From Mesobacillus jeotgali (GTDB lineage Bacteria > Bacillota > Bacilli > Bacillales > Cytobacillaceae): 64,000 bases of DNA. The stretch lies in assembly GCF_014856545.2 (NCBI RefSeq), contig NZ_CP109811.1, positions 552,001 through 616,000 on the forward strand, read 5' to 3'. How positions within the stretch are numbered: position 1 is the first letter of the stretch; every line of letters begins with the position of its first letter. This document shows, one piece after another, positions 46,171 to 55,090 of the stretch. A model generated the notes under the pieces. It saw only the letters and a program-made list of their open reading frames with translations. It was not told the origin of the DNA and did not search any database. A program made the position numbers and the translations under genes.

Positions 46171-47043
46171 ATGTTAATCGTTCAAAATGTATCGAAGAAC
46201 TTTGGCAAGTTCAATGCGCTGAAAGAAATCAATCTGGAATTCCATAATGGAGTCTATGGACTACTCGCGCCAAATGGAGCCGGGAAGACAACGCTGATCA
46301 AAATGCTCACCACCCTGCTGTTCCCGACAAGCGGCTCGATTTTATATAACGGCAAGGATATCATCAAGCTGGATGAGGAATACCGGGAGATTCTCGGCTT
46401 TCTGCCCCAGGAGTTTGGCTATTACAAGAATTATAGTCCGACAGCCTATTTGCTCTACCTCGCAGCGTTGAAAGGAATCGAACGCCAGTCGGCAAAAGAG
46501 AGGGTGAAGGAGCTGCTGAAGCTGGTCGCGCTTGAGGATGTGGCGGATAAGAAGATGAAGAAGTTTTCCGGGGGAATGATTCAGCGTGTCGGAATTGCCC
46601 AGGCGATGTTGAATGATCCGAAGATCCTGATTTTGGATGAGCCGACAGCGGGACTTGATCCAAAGGAGCGTGTCCGTTTCCGCAACCTGCTGACGGACCT
46701 GGCGAGGGATCGGATTGTCATTCTGTCAACGCATATCGTCTCGGATGTCGAGTCGATCGCGAATGAAATCATCATGATAAAAGACCAGCAGGTTCTCTAT
46801 CAAGACAGCGTGTCGAACATTTGTAAAAAGCTTGATGGGCTTGTCTATGAAACGGAAGTAGAATACGAGGCTGCGGCAGCATTCCGTAAGAAGTATTTTT
46901 CATTATCGGAAAAACAGGAAAGCGGGAAGATGTATATCCGCTTCCTGACAGAAGAGCCGGCTCGTCCGGAATGGCGGGTTGCCAGGCCGAATCTTGAGGA
47001 TGTATTTTTGCACACCTATCAAGATGAAGCAGGTTTAGTATGA
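46171..47043 (+). CDS. ABC transporter ATP-binding protein
   Basis: A 290-residue ATPase of the ABC-2 (YtrB/BcrA) type. Walker A is APNGAGKTTL near residue 35, signature FSGGMIQRVG near residue 130, Walker B ILILDEPTAGLDP near residue 150, and the H-loop STHIVSD near residue 188. The last 75 residues are a C-terminal extension. It overlaps the next permease by four bases. It works with the two permeases downstream. Confidence 0.93.
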   Translation: MLIVQNVSKNFGKFNALKEINLEFHNGVYGLLAPNGAGKTTLIKMLTTLLFPTSGSILYNGKDIIKLDEEYREILGFLPQEFGYYKNYSPTAYLLYLAALKGIERQSAKERVKELLKLVALEDVADKKMKKFSGGMIQRVGIAQAMLNDPKILILDEPTAGLDPKERVRFRNLLTDLARDRIVILSTHIVSDVESIANEIIMIKDQQVLYQDSVSNICKKLDGLVYETEVEYEAAAAFRKKYFSLSEKQESGKMYIRFLTEEPARPEWRVARPNLEDVFLHTYQDEAGLV

Positions 47044-48296
47044 TTCCGAGATTGGAGTTAAAAAAGATTGTAAGCTCGCCGATTGTGATGGCCTTGCTGG
47101 TGCTTTTTACAGCATTTAATTTATATCTCATTTATATGAATGCGCCTAAGAGCGAGGATGTTGCGAAAATCAATGAGGTCATCGATGCGTATGGTTCATT
47201 GATGGATCAGGATGGGCGCTATCTTTTAAAAGATTCATATGAGATTGGTCTGGAGAGCTGGAATGCCCGGAATGGCAAAGAGTTTGAGTCAGCATCAGAA
47301 TTTTTCAAGGCTGAAAATTATTATCCTGCGATGGATTCAGGTGAGATCTCAGATAGAGAGCTTGAGAAGATAGTGGAATTGAATGTAAAAGAATCAATCC
47401 TTTTAACGGCAGAGGGACTTGAGGAGCAGTACCAGAAATGGGATTTGTTAAAAAGTGCAGATACCCAGATTGAATTATTCAGACTTGAGGGTGATGCAGC
47501 TGAAATGGTGCGTGAGCAATATAAGTCCCTAATTCCTAGATTTGAAGAAATCAAAGGGGATCAGGAACATTTGCATGTTTTCCTTCCGGGAAAAATCTTC
47601 AGGACTCATTCGCTAGTATTTAAAACCTTATTCGGCGTCGTCCTATTCCAGATTATGCTGCTTGTTGTGCTGTTCACGGCATTTTTGACAAATTATGAAT
47701 TTGATCAGGGGTCCCATCTCGTTACTTTTTCAACTAAGCGAGGAAGAGGGCTGATGTGGGATAAGCTATTGGCTGCCTTGAGTGCAACAGGGATGGTGAC
47801 CGCATTCCTGCTGCTAGCCACCTTTGGCACCTATTTTCTGACGGTTGATTATTCGAGGCTATGGCATTTGCCGATCAGCACTGGATTCATGATTGAACCG
47901 GATGGCAATCCCTTCATCAGCTGGTGGGATTTGAGCTTTATTCAGTATTTCTGGCTGGGAATCCTATTGATTTTCGTCCTGCAGGTTCTCTTCACTTTGA
48001 TAACTTTTGTTCTGTCACTTTGGATGAAAAACAGCTATGTCGTATTCATCGTTTTTGCGATTCTGTTTGGATTGGGATTGCTTGTGCCAGGCGAGATGCC
48101 GAAGGATTCGGTGCTATCTCTTTATACAACCTTTAATCCGTCATCACTGGTGCTGGGTTCAAAGAAATGGTGGATGGAGAGCGGCGCATTCACGACTTTC
48201 AAATACTATGAAATGATCACAGCTGGTGTTTGGATGGCAGGGTTTATTTTAGCGGGATGGTTTAGCATGAAGAAATTTCACACTAGGAATTTGTAG
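47040..48296 (+). CDS. ABC-2-type permease, first of two
   Basis: A 418-residue membrane protein. Helix one is at about residues 14-34; a charged extracellular loop of about 150 residues follows; then five or six helices from residue 190 to the end. A WWDLSFIQYFWLG motif lies near residue 296, and a corresponding WWDLTFLQYILL motif in the next gene shows the two are paralogues. The start overlaps the ATPase stop (ATGA). Together they probably form a heterodimeric channel. The substrate is unknown. Confidence 0.85.
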   Translation: MIPRLELKKIVSSPIVMALLVLFTAFNLYLIYMNAPKSEDVAKINEVIDAYGSLMDQDGRYLLKDSYEIGLESWNARNGKEFESASEFFKAENYYPAMDSGEISDRELEKIVELNVKESILLTAEGLEEQYQKWDLLKSADTQIELFRLEGDAAEMVREQYKSLIPRFEEIKGDQEHLHVFLPGKIFRTHSLVFKTLFGVVLFQIMLLVVLFTAFLTNYEFDQGSHLVTFSTKRGRGLMWDKLLAALSATGMVTAFLLLATFGTYFLTVDYSRLWHLPISTGFMIEPDGNPFISWWDLSFIQYFWLGILLIFVLQVLFTLITFVLSLWMKNSYVVFIVFAILFGLGLLVPGEMPKDSVLSLYTTFNPSSLVLGSKKWWMESGAFTTFKYYEMITAGVWMAGFILAGWFSMKKFHTRNL

Positions 48297-48310
48297 TTAG
48301 GAGCGAATAC

Positions 48311-49453
48311 ATGAGGATTATCTGGAATGAATTAAAGAAGATCTTGACGTTGAAAGTTATGCTTTTGCTGGTGCTTGTCAGTACGATTTTCTATCAGCTA
48401 TTTATTGTGTTTGACTTTGAGTACTTTCCGAATGGAAGGCCTGCGGGGGATACATTCAAAGTCGGCGAGGAAATGATGGCGAAATATGGCCAGTTTATGG
48501 ATGAGAAAGAATTCAAGGATTTTAAAAAGGTGTATGAGCAAAGGGTGGGAGATGCGACTGAGTATCTTCAATCACAGCCGGAAATGAAAGCGGCGGGCAT
48601 GGGCAGCTATGAGGAATTTAAGAATGCTGACCTGGATCAGGATCAAAAGAAGTCTGAGCTTCACTCCAAAGTGATGTTTGAGGATGGAGTGGACGTCATG
48701 TGGGAGCTGCAGGCGAGGGAGTATTTGATTGATTTGTATGAGCAACCTGAGTGGTTTGGTTCTTATGGCAGGGAATTGACGGGGGAGCAGTCAGACCGTG
48801 TGGAGGTATTGCGGTCAAGCGGGAATGCCTATTCGATTTTCCTTCATGACGTTTTTGAGAACTATAAGAACCTTTCGGGCAACCTGTCCATCCTTATTCT
48901 GATCAGTGTAATGATCGTCGTGACGCCATTGTATATGGCTGACCGCAGGAACAAGATGACCCTGCTGCAGTATACAGCCAAAATGGGGCGTACACTTTTT
49001 TTGAAAAAACTTGTGGCTGCATTTATTGCTGTTATTACGGTCATTACCGTACAATTAGCAGTGTTTTTCTATCTGTACGAGGGGAATGATACCGGACAAT
49101 TCTTGGACAAAAAGGTCAGCTCAATCTTCAGCTTTTTTATCTCATGGTGGGATTTGACATTTTTGCAATATATCCTGCTGACAGTCCTGAGCATGTACAT
49201 AATGGGAATCGCCGTACTGCTGCTGGTTGCCTTCATTTCAAGCACAGCACCTAACTACATGACCAACATCGGACTGCAGATTCCATTGGCCGCCATCTTC
49301 ATCGCCATAGGAATCGAGTATTTGATTAAGGACGTCACCAGTTTACATCTGCCAAAACCATTCTTGCCAGCTTCATTAGGCATGCTGCTGGCTGCTAGTG
49401 GCCTAATCTTTCTTTTAAAATGGAGAAAAGAGCGAGTAGCTGATGTCCAGTGA
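48311..49453 (+). CDS. ABC-2-type permease, second of two
   Basis: A 380-residue paralogue of the upstream permease: one N-terminal helix (about 12-32), a charged loop of about 150 residues, then about six helices. It shares the WWDLTFLQ motif near residue 278. The start at 48311 follows TTAGGAGCGAATAC. It is the last gene of the sigma-led operon, followed by the 53-bp repeat array rather than a clean terminator. Confidence 0.85.
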   Translation: MRIIWNELKKILTLKVMLLLVLVSTIFYQLFIVFDFEYFPNGRPAGDTFKVGEEMMAKYGQFMDEKEFKDFKKVYEQRVGDATEYLQSQPEMKAAGMGSYEEFKNADLDQDQKKSELHSKVMFEDGVDVMWELQAREYLIDLYEQPEWFGSYGRELTGEQSDRVEVLRSSGNAYSIFLHDVFENYKNLSGNLSILILISVMIVVTPLYMADRRNKMTLLQYTAKMGRTLFLKKLVAAFIAVITVITVQLAVFFYLYEGNDTGQFLDKKVSSIFSFFISWWDLTFLQYILLTVLSMYIMGIAVLLLVAFISSTAPNYMTNIGLQIPLAAIFIAIGIEYLIKDVTSLHLPKPFLPASLGMLLAASGLIFLLKWRKERVADVQ

Positions 49454-49476
49454 GACACTGGCTGGGGAATGTACTA

Positions 49477-49617
49477 CATAAGGGTGCAATTCAGCAAGAA
49501 CGATACTCTTATATAGCTGGATTAGACTTCGTAAGGATACAATTAGTCAAGAATCGTACACTTATGTAGCTGGATAGGCCTTCATAAGTGTACGATTAGG
49601 CGAGAACCGTATCCTCG
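49477..49617. repeat. Tandem 53-bp hairpin repeat, family C (about 2.7 copies)
   Basis: Units begin at 49477, 49530 and 49583. Each has arms like CATAAGTGTACGATT and AATCGTACACTTATG around the loop AGTCAAG, and the linker TAGCTGGATAGGCCTT. Copies are less alike than in family A, and the last is truncated. It lies between converging genes. Confidence 0.85.
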
Positions 49618-49676
49618 AAGCATGGGGAAGTACCTTTTGCATCCATCTTGGAAGCAAAGGGTACTTCCCTTTTCTT
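49618..49676. terminator. Long hairpin made from a dispersed GGGGAAGTACC repeat
   Basis: GGGGAAGTACCTTTTGC pairs with GCAAAGGGTACTTCCC, and TTTTCTTTATTTTC follows. It can end the sigma-ABC operon. Belongs to the dispersed GGGACG family. Confidence 0.75.
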
Positions 49677-49703
49677 TATTTTCATTATCCAGAAGGTACG
49701 CCA

Positions 49704-50126
49704 CTAAGTTTTGCTATCATTTTGATTTGCTCTGGATAAAGCATTATAATGCTTGAGACTTTTAAACCGCTTTTTCTTTTTCATATACTTTTCGTTCAGG
49801 ACGAGCACTTTCCCGTTCTCGGCGGCCGAAAATTTGCGGTAGACGGTTTTGTATTTTTCAAAGGCTAAGTGACCGGAGATATAAACAGGGAAGGTGATGG
49901 CGATCAGGATCATTACATCCCTGATAATATGGAATTGTTGCCCGAAAACATATCTCGTCATAACGGCTTGGGATGCAAAAGCCACCATTAAAATGATCAG
50001 CACATTGCAGATGTGAAAGGGGAAGAACTCTTTTCCTTTTAGAAACATCCGCTCGAGCTCATTTTTAAAAAAGAGGGAAATGAATGCTGAAATCACAATG
50101 AAAAACAAGGAAATGAAAAACGCCAT
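49704..50126 (-). CDS. Small membrane protein, 140 aa
   Basis: Three hydrophobic helices (about residues 4-20, 36-53 and 66-86) are followed by a basic cytoplasmic tail of about 45 residues (YMKKKKRFKSLK). Start is the ATG at 50126 with GGAGG nine bases upstream. No family recognised. It converges on the sigma-ABC operon, with the hairpin at 49618 between. Confidence 0.72.
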   Translation of the reverse strand: MAFFISLFFIVISAFISLFFKNELERMFLKGKEFFPFHICNVLIILMVAFASQAVMTRYVFGQQFHIIRDVMILIAITFPVYISGHLAFEKYKTVYRKFSAAENGKVLVLNEKYMKKKKRFKSLKHYNALSRANQNDSKT

Positions 50127-50308
50127 TTTACCCGTCCTCCTTCGATGGATGAACCCTTTTTCGGTATTGTAACATAATGGAATCTTAACTGGGAGTGATT
50201 GGGACTGAAAGGATTGTGCACAAAAGCTATCCAATACCAAGTTTTGCTATAATGGCGTTAACATACTAAATAAGGTTGTGTTCAATTTGGCAAATAAAAA
50301 GAATCAGG

Positions 50309-50431
50309 ATGGGCTTTGTGAGCAAAGAAGAAATGAAGTCTCTGGAGGATATGCAGAAGCGAATAAAGGAACTTCAGGAGGAGAATGAGATTTTACGAAA
50401 GGCTATGGATTTTGCGAAGAAACGGAAGTAG
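50309..50431 (+). CDS. Short coiled-coil protein, 40 aa
   Basis: A short frame, almost all helix, with leucine-heptad pattern (KELQEENEILRKAMDFAKK). The upstream TATAAT near 50251 and AAGGTTGTG suggest expression. A TTG at 50288 (MANKKNQDG-like start) is in a different frame, so the N-terminus may be frameshifted. The tail also recalls the leucine-zipper end of IS3-type OrfA, but no other transposase sequence is present. Confidence 0.45.
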   Translation: MGFVSKEEMKSLEDMQKRIKELQEENEILRKAMDFAKKRK

Positions 50432-50493
50432 GTGTTCAGGGGGAGCTGTCTCAAAAAATAGAGACAGCTGAACGGCCCAAGATTTATATAGCA

Positions 50494-50661
50494 CTAGTTG
50501 ACCAACCCGAACCAATTCACAAAGGAATACGTCAGGAATCCTGTGACAAAGAAGATAATCAGAAATCTTACCGCCCAAACATACCTGTAAGGACGAAAAA
50601 AAGAAACAGCGCCAATCCCTACGAAGAAAACTCCTAGTAGAAAAATAAAGATTGAAGACAT
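50494..50661 (-). CDS. Small membrane protein, 55 aa
   Basis: Starts MSSIFIFLLGVFFVGIGA at 50661; two hydrophobic helices with a basic bend (FRPYRYVWAVRF) between; ends at TAG 50494. AAGGATGTG lies about ten bases upstream. It follows the secreted TIMP-like gene on the same strand by 57 bases. No known family. Confidence 0.6.
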   Translation of the reverse strand: MSSIFIFLLGVFFVGIGAVSFFRPYRYVWAVRFLIIFFVTGFLTYSFVNWFGLVN

Positions 50662-50718
50662 CAACATTCACATCCTTCAGTTAGTTTCGTGCTTTTTCGG
50701 GCGAAATAGAAGGCAATC

Positions 50719-51270
50719 CTACTTTTTAATACGCTTCATGAACAAAAAAGTTCCGAGGGCGACTACTGCTAAAGCTCCAGCAATCCATAGATAAAAAGGA
50801 TTCGGGTTTTGGTTGCTGCTGCTGAAGTCCGCTTTCTCCGTCGGGGTTTCTCCTGCACCTAAAAGCTCAAGGTCATCTTGTAAAGCTCTCAATCTATTGG
50901 TCCGGTCACACATAGTTGTTGTAAGCGATTTCGCTCCGTACATGTCCGATTCTTTTGCATAGACCAGGTATTCTTGTCCCTCGATAAATCGAAATCCACA
51001 GTCCCCGCCACCCTGTCCTGTCGTGATGATCACTTGAGATTCATCCACGCCCTTCCACGTATTTGTGAGCTCAAAGAGCACAGATTTCGTCATATAGCCA
51101 TTCACTTTCTTTTCTTTTATCTCGATGACCTTCCCGCTAAAAATAGCTTCTGAACGTTCCATTTCTTCTTCTGCAGTCGGTAATTCCGCGCAAGAGCATG
51201 CACTTGTTACAGCGGGGAAAGATCCTATTAGGAACAAACCTAAAAACATAAATGCGATTGCCTTTTTCAA
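50719..51270 (-). CDS. Secreted TIMP/NTR-like protein with membrane anchor
   Basis: A 183-residue protein. Signal peptide is residues 1-23, cleaved so that the mature end reads ACSCAELP, the Cys-X-Cys start of the TIMP/NTR fold. Two further cysteines lie at about residues 90 and 120. A linker is followed by a C-terminal helix (about 158-178) and KRIKK. Bacterial homologues are often mislabelled CbiN; the function is unknown. The ATG at 51270 has a GGAGGCGC site. Confidence 0.82.
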   Translation of the reverse strand: MKKAIAFMFLGLFLIGSFPAVTSACSCAELPTAEEEMERSEAIFSGKVIEIKEKKVNGYMTKSVLFELTNTWKGVDESQVIITTGQGGGDCGFRFIEGQEYLVYAKESDMYGAKSLTTTMCDRTNRLRALQDDLELLGAGETPTEKADFSSSNQNPNPFYLWIAGALAVVALGTFLFMKRIKK

Positions 51271-51386
51271 AATTGCGCCTCCAAAACGTTTGTTTAATAT
51301 AACTATTCTAGAACTTTAGGTCGTCACCTTCTTTAAATAGCATACGATAAAAAAGAATGCCTCGAAGTATAGGCATTCTTCAATGT

Positions 51387-51887
51387 TTATGACCATTTTT
51401 CTTCATCATCAATCCATTTATGACTCTTTAAATCATACGATTTATAATCATCGTGAAAAACGAAAAACGATGGTAGATTCAATGAAGTTCCGCCTGCCTC
51501 TTCCCAGCATTGCCTAAACCAGTCTGTGAAAACCTCTTGCTCTTGTGGAACCAATGTCTCTTCATTTTGCTCATAGAACTCAAAAAAATCATTTAACTGA
51601 CTTTCGTTCAGCTGATGATATTCGACTTCCGGCAGGATCTCCTCACTGCCAGCAAAAACTGATGTGTCATTTCCTTCATCGAAAACTTCATTGCCTTCCT
51701 TATCCATTGAGAACATCATTATTGATAACTCGAACCTCGTAGGTTCAATGAATGCAGAGAAATCCAATAAATCTATATCTGATGAGAAGTTGTATGCAGT
51801 GATATTTTTAAGGTTTCTCACTAGTAATCCCGATTGTTTCTCAAGATTGGCTTTGATGGATCCAATATACTTATCGACTGTAAACAT
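51387..51887 (-). CDS. Soluble acidic protein, unknown
   Basis: A 166-residue acidic cytoplasmic protein, without signal peptide or helices. Tryptophan-rich C-terminus (DWFRQCWEEAGG, then HKWIDDEEKW). Start is ATG 51887 with GGAGGTTCTTGTT upstream; a start at 51902 would overlap that site. I do not recognise the family. It is the last gene before the family B repeat array. Confidence 0.7.
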   Translation of the reverse strand: MFTVDKYIGSIKANLEKQSGLLVRNLKNITAYNFSSDIDLLDFSAFIEPTRFELSIMMFSMDKEGNEVFDEGNDTSVFAGSEEILPEVEYHQLNESQLNDFFEFYEQNEETLVPQEQEVFTDWFRQCWEEAGGTSLNLPSFFVFHDDYKSYDLKSHKWIDDEEKWS

Positions 51888-52539
51888 AACAAGAACCTCC
51901 ACAAAAAATTTGAAATAAGCGGTAAACCGTTAAACCGTTAGACGGTACAAACCTATAAATTCTTCAAAGAATCTTTGAATCCCTTTTTTCGGAAAAGCGA
52001 ACCATGCAAAATATTGCTCTGAACTTTGCAGCTTCTCATTCAGCCCAGATTAGTAGGTATTATAGGCTTTGAATTTTGGTCACAATGTAAATGAGCTAAA
52101 TTAATTCCTCCACTTTGTTTTCGTCGCTGATTACATTGAGGAGATTGATTTGGCTTATTTTTATGTGCGAAGCCCGATTGGTGCCCTAAAACTCCAGAAA
52201 CTAGAAAAAGAGGACACCGATAAGTCCGATTGGTGCCCTAAAACTCCAGAAACTAGAAAAAGAGGTCACCAATAAGCCCGATTGGAGCCCTAAAAATCCG
52301 ATAACTAGAAAAAGAGGACACCAATAAGCCCGATTGGTGCCCTAAAAATCCAGAAACCAGAAAAAGAGGTCACCAATGAAGCCCATTGGTGCCCTAAAAA
52401 CCCAGAAACTAGAAAAAGAGGTCACCAATGAAGCAAGTTAGCTAACCTTTCTGCTCCCGTTCCGCCCCTGCTAATTCTGGTATATAGAAAATACTTCCTT
52501 TAAAATAGAGAAGATAGAAGTGGAAGTGTGGTGGTTATA
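51888..52539. other. Gene-free stretch holding the family B array
   Basis: Apart from the repeats at 52174-52436, a triple AAACCGTTA-like run (51920-51945) and the promoter region for the next operon, no gene is visible. Part of 52095-52165 resembles the terminator at 57096-57148. Confidence 0.45.
52174..52436. repeat. Tandem 52-bp hairpin repeat, family B (5 copies)
   Basis: Contiguous units start at 52174, 52226, 52278, 52330 and 52382. Each has arms ATTGGTG and CACCAAT around a 31-base loop with CTAGAAAAAGAGG, then the linker AAGCCCG. Copies are highly alike. The arms and sequence are unrelated to families A and C, but the unit length is the same. Confidence 0.92.
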
Positions 52540-53229
52540 ATGTTAAAGCTTTTGCTGATTGAGGATGATGCTTCTTTGTTCCAAGAGATTCGGGAGCGTC
52601 TGATTCAGTGGTCGTATGAGGTGTATGGGGTGACGGATTTTGGTGATGTGATGGGTGATTTTACGAGGGTTAAACCTGACTTGGTGATCATTGATATCCA
52701 GCTGCCGAGGTTTGATGGGTTTCATTGGTGCCGAATGATCCGGTCGCATTCGAATGTCCCGATCATTTTCCTGTCTTCACGTGACCACCCTACGGATATG
52801 GTCATGTCGATGCAGCTGGGAGCGGATGATTTTGTTCAAAAGCCGTTCCACTTTGATGTGCTGATTGCGAAAATCCAGGCAATCCTTCGTCGTGCCTATA
52901 ATTATAATGCGACCCAGAACCAGTTGAAGACATGGTGCGGGGCGACGATTGATTATGATAAAAATACGGTTGAAAATGAGATGGGCCGGATTGAATTGAC
53001 GAAGAATGAGATCTTCATTTTAAAGCTGCTGATTGATCAGAAAAACAAAATAGTCAGCCGTGATGAGGTAATGAACAGCTTGTGGGATGATAAGCGGTTC
53101 ATCAGCGACAATACGCTGACCGTCAACGTCAACCGACTGCGGAAAAAGCTGGATGAAATAGGGCTGGGCCGCAAAATTGAAACAAAGGTTGGACAGGGAT
53201 ATATGGCCGTTGAAGAGGGACATGTCTGA
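52540..53229 (+). CDS. OmpR-family response regulator, BceR-like
   Basis: A 229-residue regulator. Receiver domain: acidic IEDD, phospho-aspartate in VIIDIQLPRFDG near residue 52, lysine in VQKPFHF near residue 101. The winged-helix domain spans residues 125-225 (RDEVMNSLWDD, NTLTVNVNRLRKKL). Start at 52540 has GGTGG upstream; the GTG at 52528 is less likely. It forms an operon with a Bce-type kinase and transporter and should activate bceAB-like genes. Confidence 0.92.
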   Translation: MLKLLLIEDDASLFQEIRERLIQWSYEVYGVTDFGDVMGDFTRVKPDLVIIDIQLPRFDGFHWCRMIRSHSNVPIIFLSSRDHPTDMVMSMQLGADDFVQKPFHFDVLIAKIQAILRRAYNYNATQNQLKTWCGATIDYDKNTVENEMGRIELTKNEIFILKLLIDQKNKIVSRDEVMNSLWDDKRFISDNTLTVNVNRLRKKLDEIGLGRKIETKVGQGYMAVEEGHV

Positions 53230-54229
53230 TGTTTATTACATACTTAAAGGAACGGCGGAGCTGGATTCTGTTATTTCTGCTGCTCCAGTTTCTACTCGTT
53301 TTTATTGCTTATATCGATTCTGCTGTTTCGATGGAGTCGGCTCTTTATTATGTTTTTCTGTCAGCTCTTATATTTGTTATTTTTATCTTGATCCGTTTCC
53401 AGAAAGAAATGAGATTTTACCAAGGGCTGAAGGAAGCGGAGGATCTCCTGGAATTTTCAGATAGGGAACTGCACAGTCCATTTGAAGGGATGGTAGTCGA
53501 GAGCATCGCTTATCATTTGAAGCGCTGAAAAAAGCAGTGTCCGAGAATGAGCGGAGGCTGGATCAGGAAAAGGATGAGCTGCTTTCCTGGATCCATGAAG
53601 TGAAAACGCCGTTGACGGCTTTGAAATTGATGATTGATCGGCTTGAGGATCAGAGTTTAAAAAAGGAAATGACTTATGAGTGGCTGCGAATATATCTTTT
53701 ATTGGACCAGCAGCTGCATAAAAAACGAATCCCGTTCATGGAGAATGACTTGTACATTGAACAGACTGATCTGGAGGATGTGATTTTCGGAGAGGTCAAA
53801 ACCTTGCAGTCATGGTGCATCCAAAAAGGAATTGGCTTCGATATCGATCTGGAGTACAACGAAGTAATGACGGATGCCAAATGGCTTGCATTTATCCTGC
53901 GGCAGCTGTTGACGAATGCTGTGAAATACAGCGATGCATCAGATGTGCAGATTAGAAGTGGGCAGCGGGATGGGCAGACTATCCTCGAGATTGCCGACGA
54001 GGGCAGAGGGATTGATTCCAGGGATCTCCCGCGCATCTTTGAAAAAGGTTTTACATCCACAGCCCATCACCAGGATCATGCCGCAACCGGAATGGGCTTA
54101 TACCTGGCAAGGAAAGCTGCACAGCCGCTGAAAATCAGGATTGATGTGGAATCCGCACCTGGCAAGGGAAGCGCGTTCACTCTTACCTTCCCGAAAAGCA
54201 ATGAATTTGTGCAAATAACAGGCATGTGA
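53229..54229 (+). pseudogene. BceS-like sensor kinase, frameshifted
   Basis: An intramembrane-sensing kinase broken by one frameshift. Frame one (53229-53528) gives two helices (about 13-33 and 37-57), no extracellular domain, and a linker ending HLKR. The second frame picks up near 53500 and runs to 54229: SWIHEVKTPLTAL (phospho-histidine), QLLTNAVKYS, DEGRGID and GMGLYLA of the ATPase. All motifs are intact. Joined, the product would be about 333 residues, normal for BceS. A sequencing error, a recent mutation or programmed shifting are possible. Confidence 0.85.
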
Positions 54230-54246
54230 CAAAAATGTCACATGCC
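54221..54246. promoter_or_regulatory. Perfect inverted repeat, putative BceR-like operator
   Basis: GGCATGTGAC and GTCACATGCC arms, with AAAAAT between. It spans the kinase stop codon (54227-54229) and lies about 60 bases before the TATAAT of the transporter promoter. A weak T tract (CTTTG) follows, so terminator activity is less likely. Confidence 0.55.
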
Positions 54247-54294
54247 TTTGCTCATTTGTTACCTGAATCGAAGGAAGGCATAGAGCCAGGATTT

Positions 54295-54300
54295 TATAAT
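54295..54300 (+). promoter_or_regulatory. -10 element of the Bce-type transporter genes
   Basis: TATAAT, about 29 bases upstream of the ATPase start. The -35 position (AGGAAG at 54272) is not a consensus, as expected for a promoter that needs an activator at the inverted repeat upstream. Confidence 0.5.
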
Positions 54301-54328
54301 GAAACTATCAAAGAAAGGATGTGCGGAC

Positions 54329-55090
54329 ATGATTTTACTGGAAGCTGCCAAACTTCATAAAACATATGGAAATAAATTTAATAAACAAGAAGTGTTGAAA
54401 GGGCTCGACCTGAAGATTTTCAAAGGGGAGTTCGTGAGCATCATGGGAGCCTCTGGCTCGGGAAAAACCACGCTGCTGAATGTGCTTTCTTCAATCGATC
54501 GGGTGTCCAACGGGTCGATCAAGATTGAAGGGAAAGACATTACTGGGATGAAGGAGAAGCAGCTGGCGGAATTCCGCAAGCAGCATCTGGGCTTTTTGTT
54601 TCAGGATTACAATCTGCTCGATACGCTGACGGTGAAGGAAAATATCCTTTTGCCGCTTTCGGTCAGCAAGACGCCAAGGAAGGAAGCGGATCAAAGGTTC
54701 GAGAAGATTGCCAGTGAACTGGGGATTATCGAGCTGAAGGATAAGTATCCGAATGAAATTTCCGGCGGGCAAAAGCAGCGGACCTCGGCTGCACGGGCAT
54801 TTATCCATGAACCGAGCATCATTTTTGCCGATGAACCAACGGGTGCCCTTGATTCGAAATCGGCGTCAGACCTCTTGAACAAGTTGAGCGACTTAAATCA
54901 AAAACGACAGGCGACGATCCTGATGGTCACTCACGATCCTGTTGCGGCAAGTTATTGCAGCCGGGTTATTTTTATCAAGGATGGACTGATTTACACAGAA
55001 TTGAATAAAGGCGACCAGACGAGACAGGAATTTTTCAAGGACATCATGAAAACCCAGAGCGTATTGGGCGGTGTGCAAAATGAGCGTTAA
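54329..55090 (+). CDS. Bce-type ABC transporter ATP-binding protein
   Basis: A 253-residue ATPase. Walker [10 protein letters not shown] near residue 42, signature ISGGQKQR near residue 146 (ISGGQ, as is typical of BceA), Walker [13 protein letters not shown], and H-loop THDPVAAS. Start at 54329 has AAAGGATG upstream. Its end overlaps the permease start by 11 bases. BceA-type proteins power removal of bacitracin- or lantibiotic-like peptides and co-sense with the kinase. Confidence 0.94.
   Translation: MILLEAAKLHKTYGNKFNKQEVLKGLDLKIFKGEFVSIMGASGSGKTTLLNVLSSIDRVSNGSIKIEGKDITGMKEKQLAEFRKQHLGFLFQDYNLLDTLTVKENILLPLSVSKTPRKEADQRFEKIASELGIIELKDKYPNEISGGQKQRTSAARAFIHEPSIIFADEPTGALDSKSASDLLNKLSDLNQKRQATILMVTHDPVAASYCSRVIFIKDGLIYTELNKGDQTRQEFFKDIMKTQSVLGGVQNER

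Noticed and set aside
46364..46663. Antisense frame inside the ABC ATPase gene
   Set aside because: Shadow of a well-conserved gene; composition is serine/proline-rich and there is no ribosome binding site.
50309..50431. IS3-type transposase OrfA remnant
   Set aside because: The leucine-zipper tail is similar in style, but there is no helix-turn-helix, OrfB or terminal inverted repeat nearby.
54221..54250. Intrinsic terminator after the Bce-type kinase
   Set aside because: The stem is perfect, but it is followed by CTTTG only, and its half-sites and location fit an operator better. Terminator function is not excluded.
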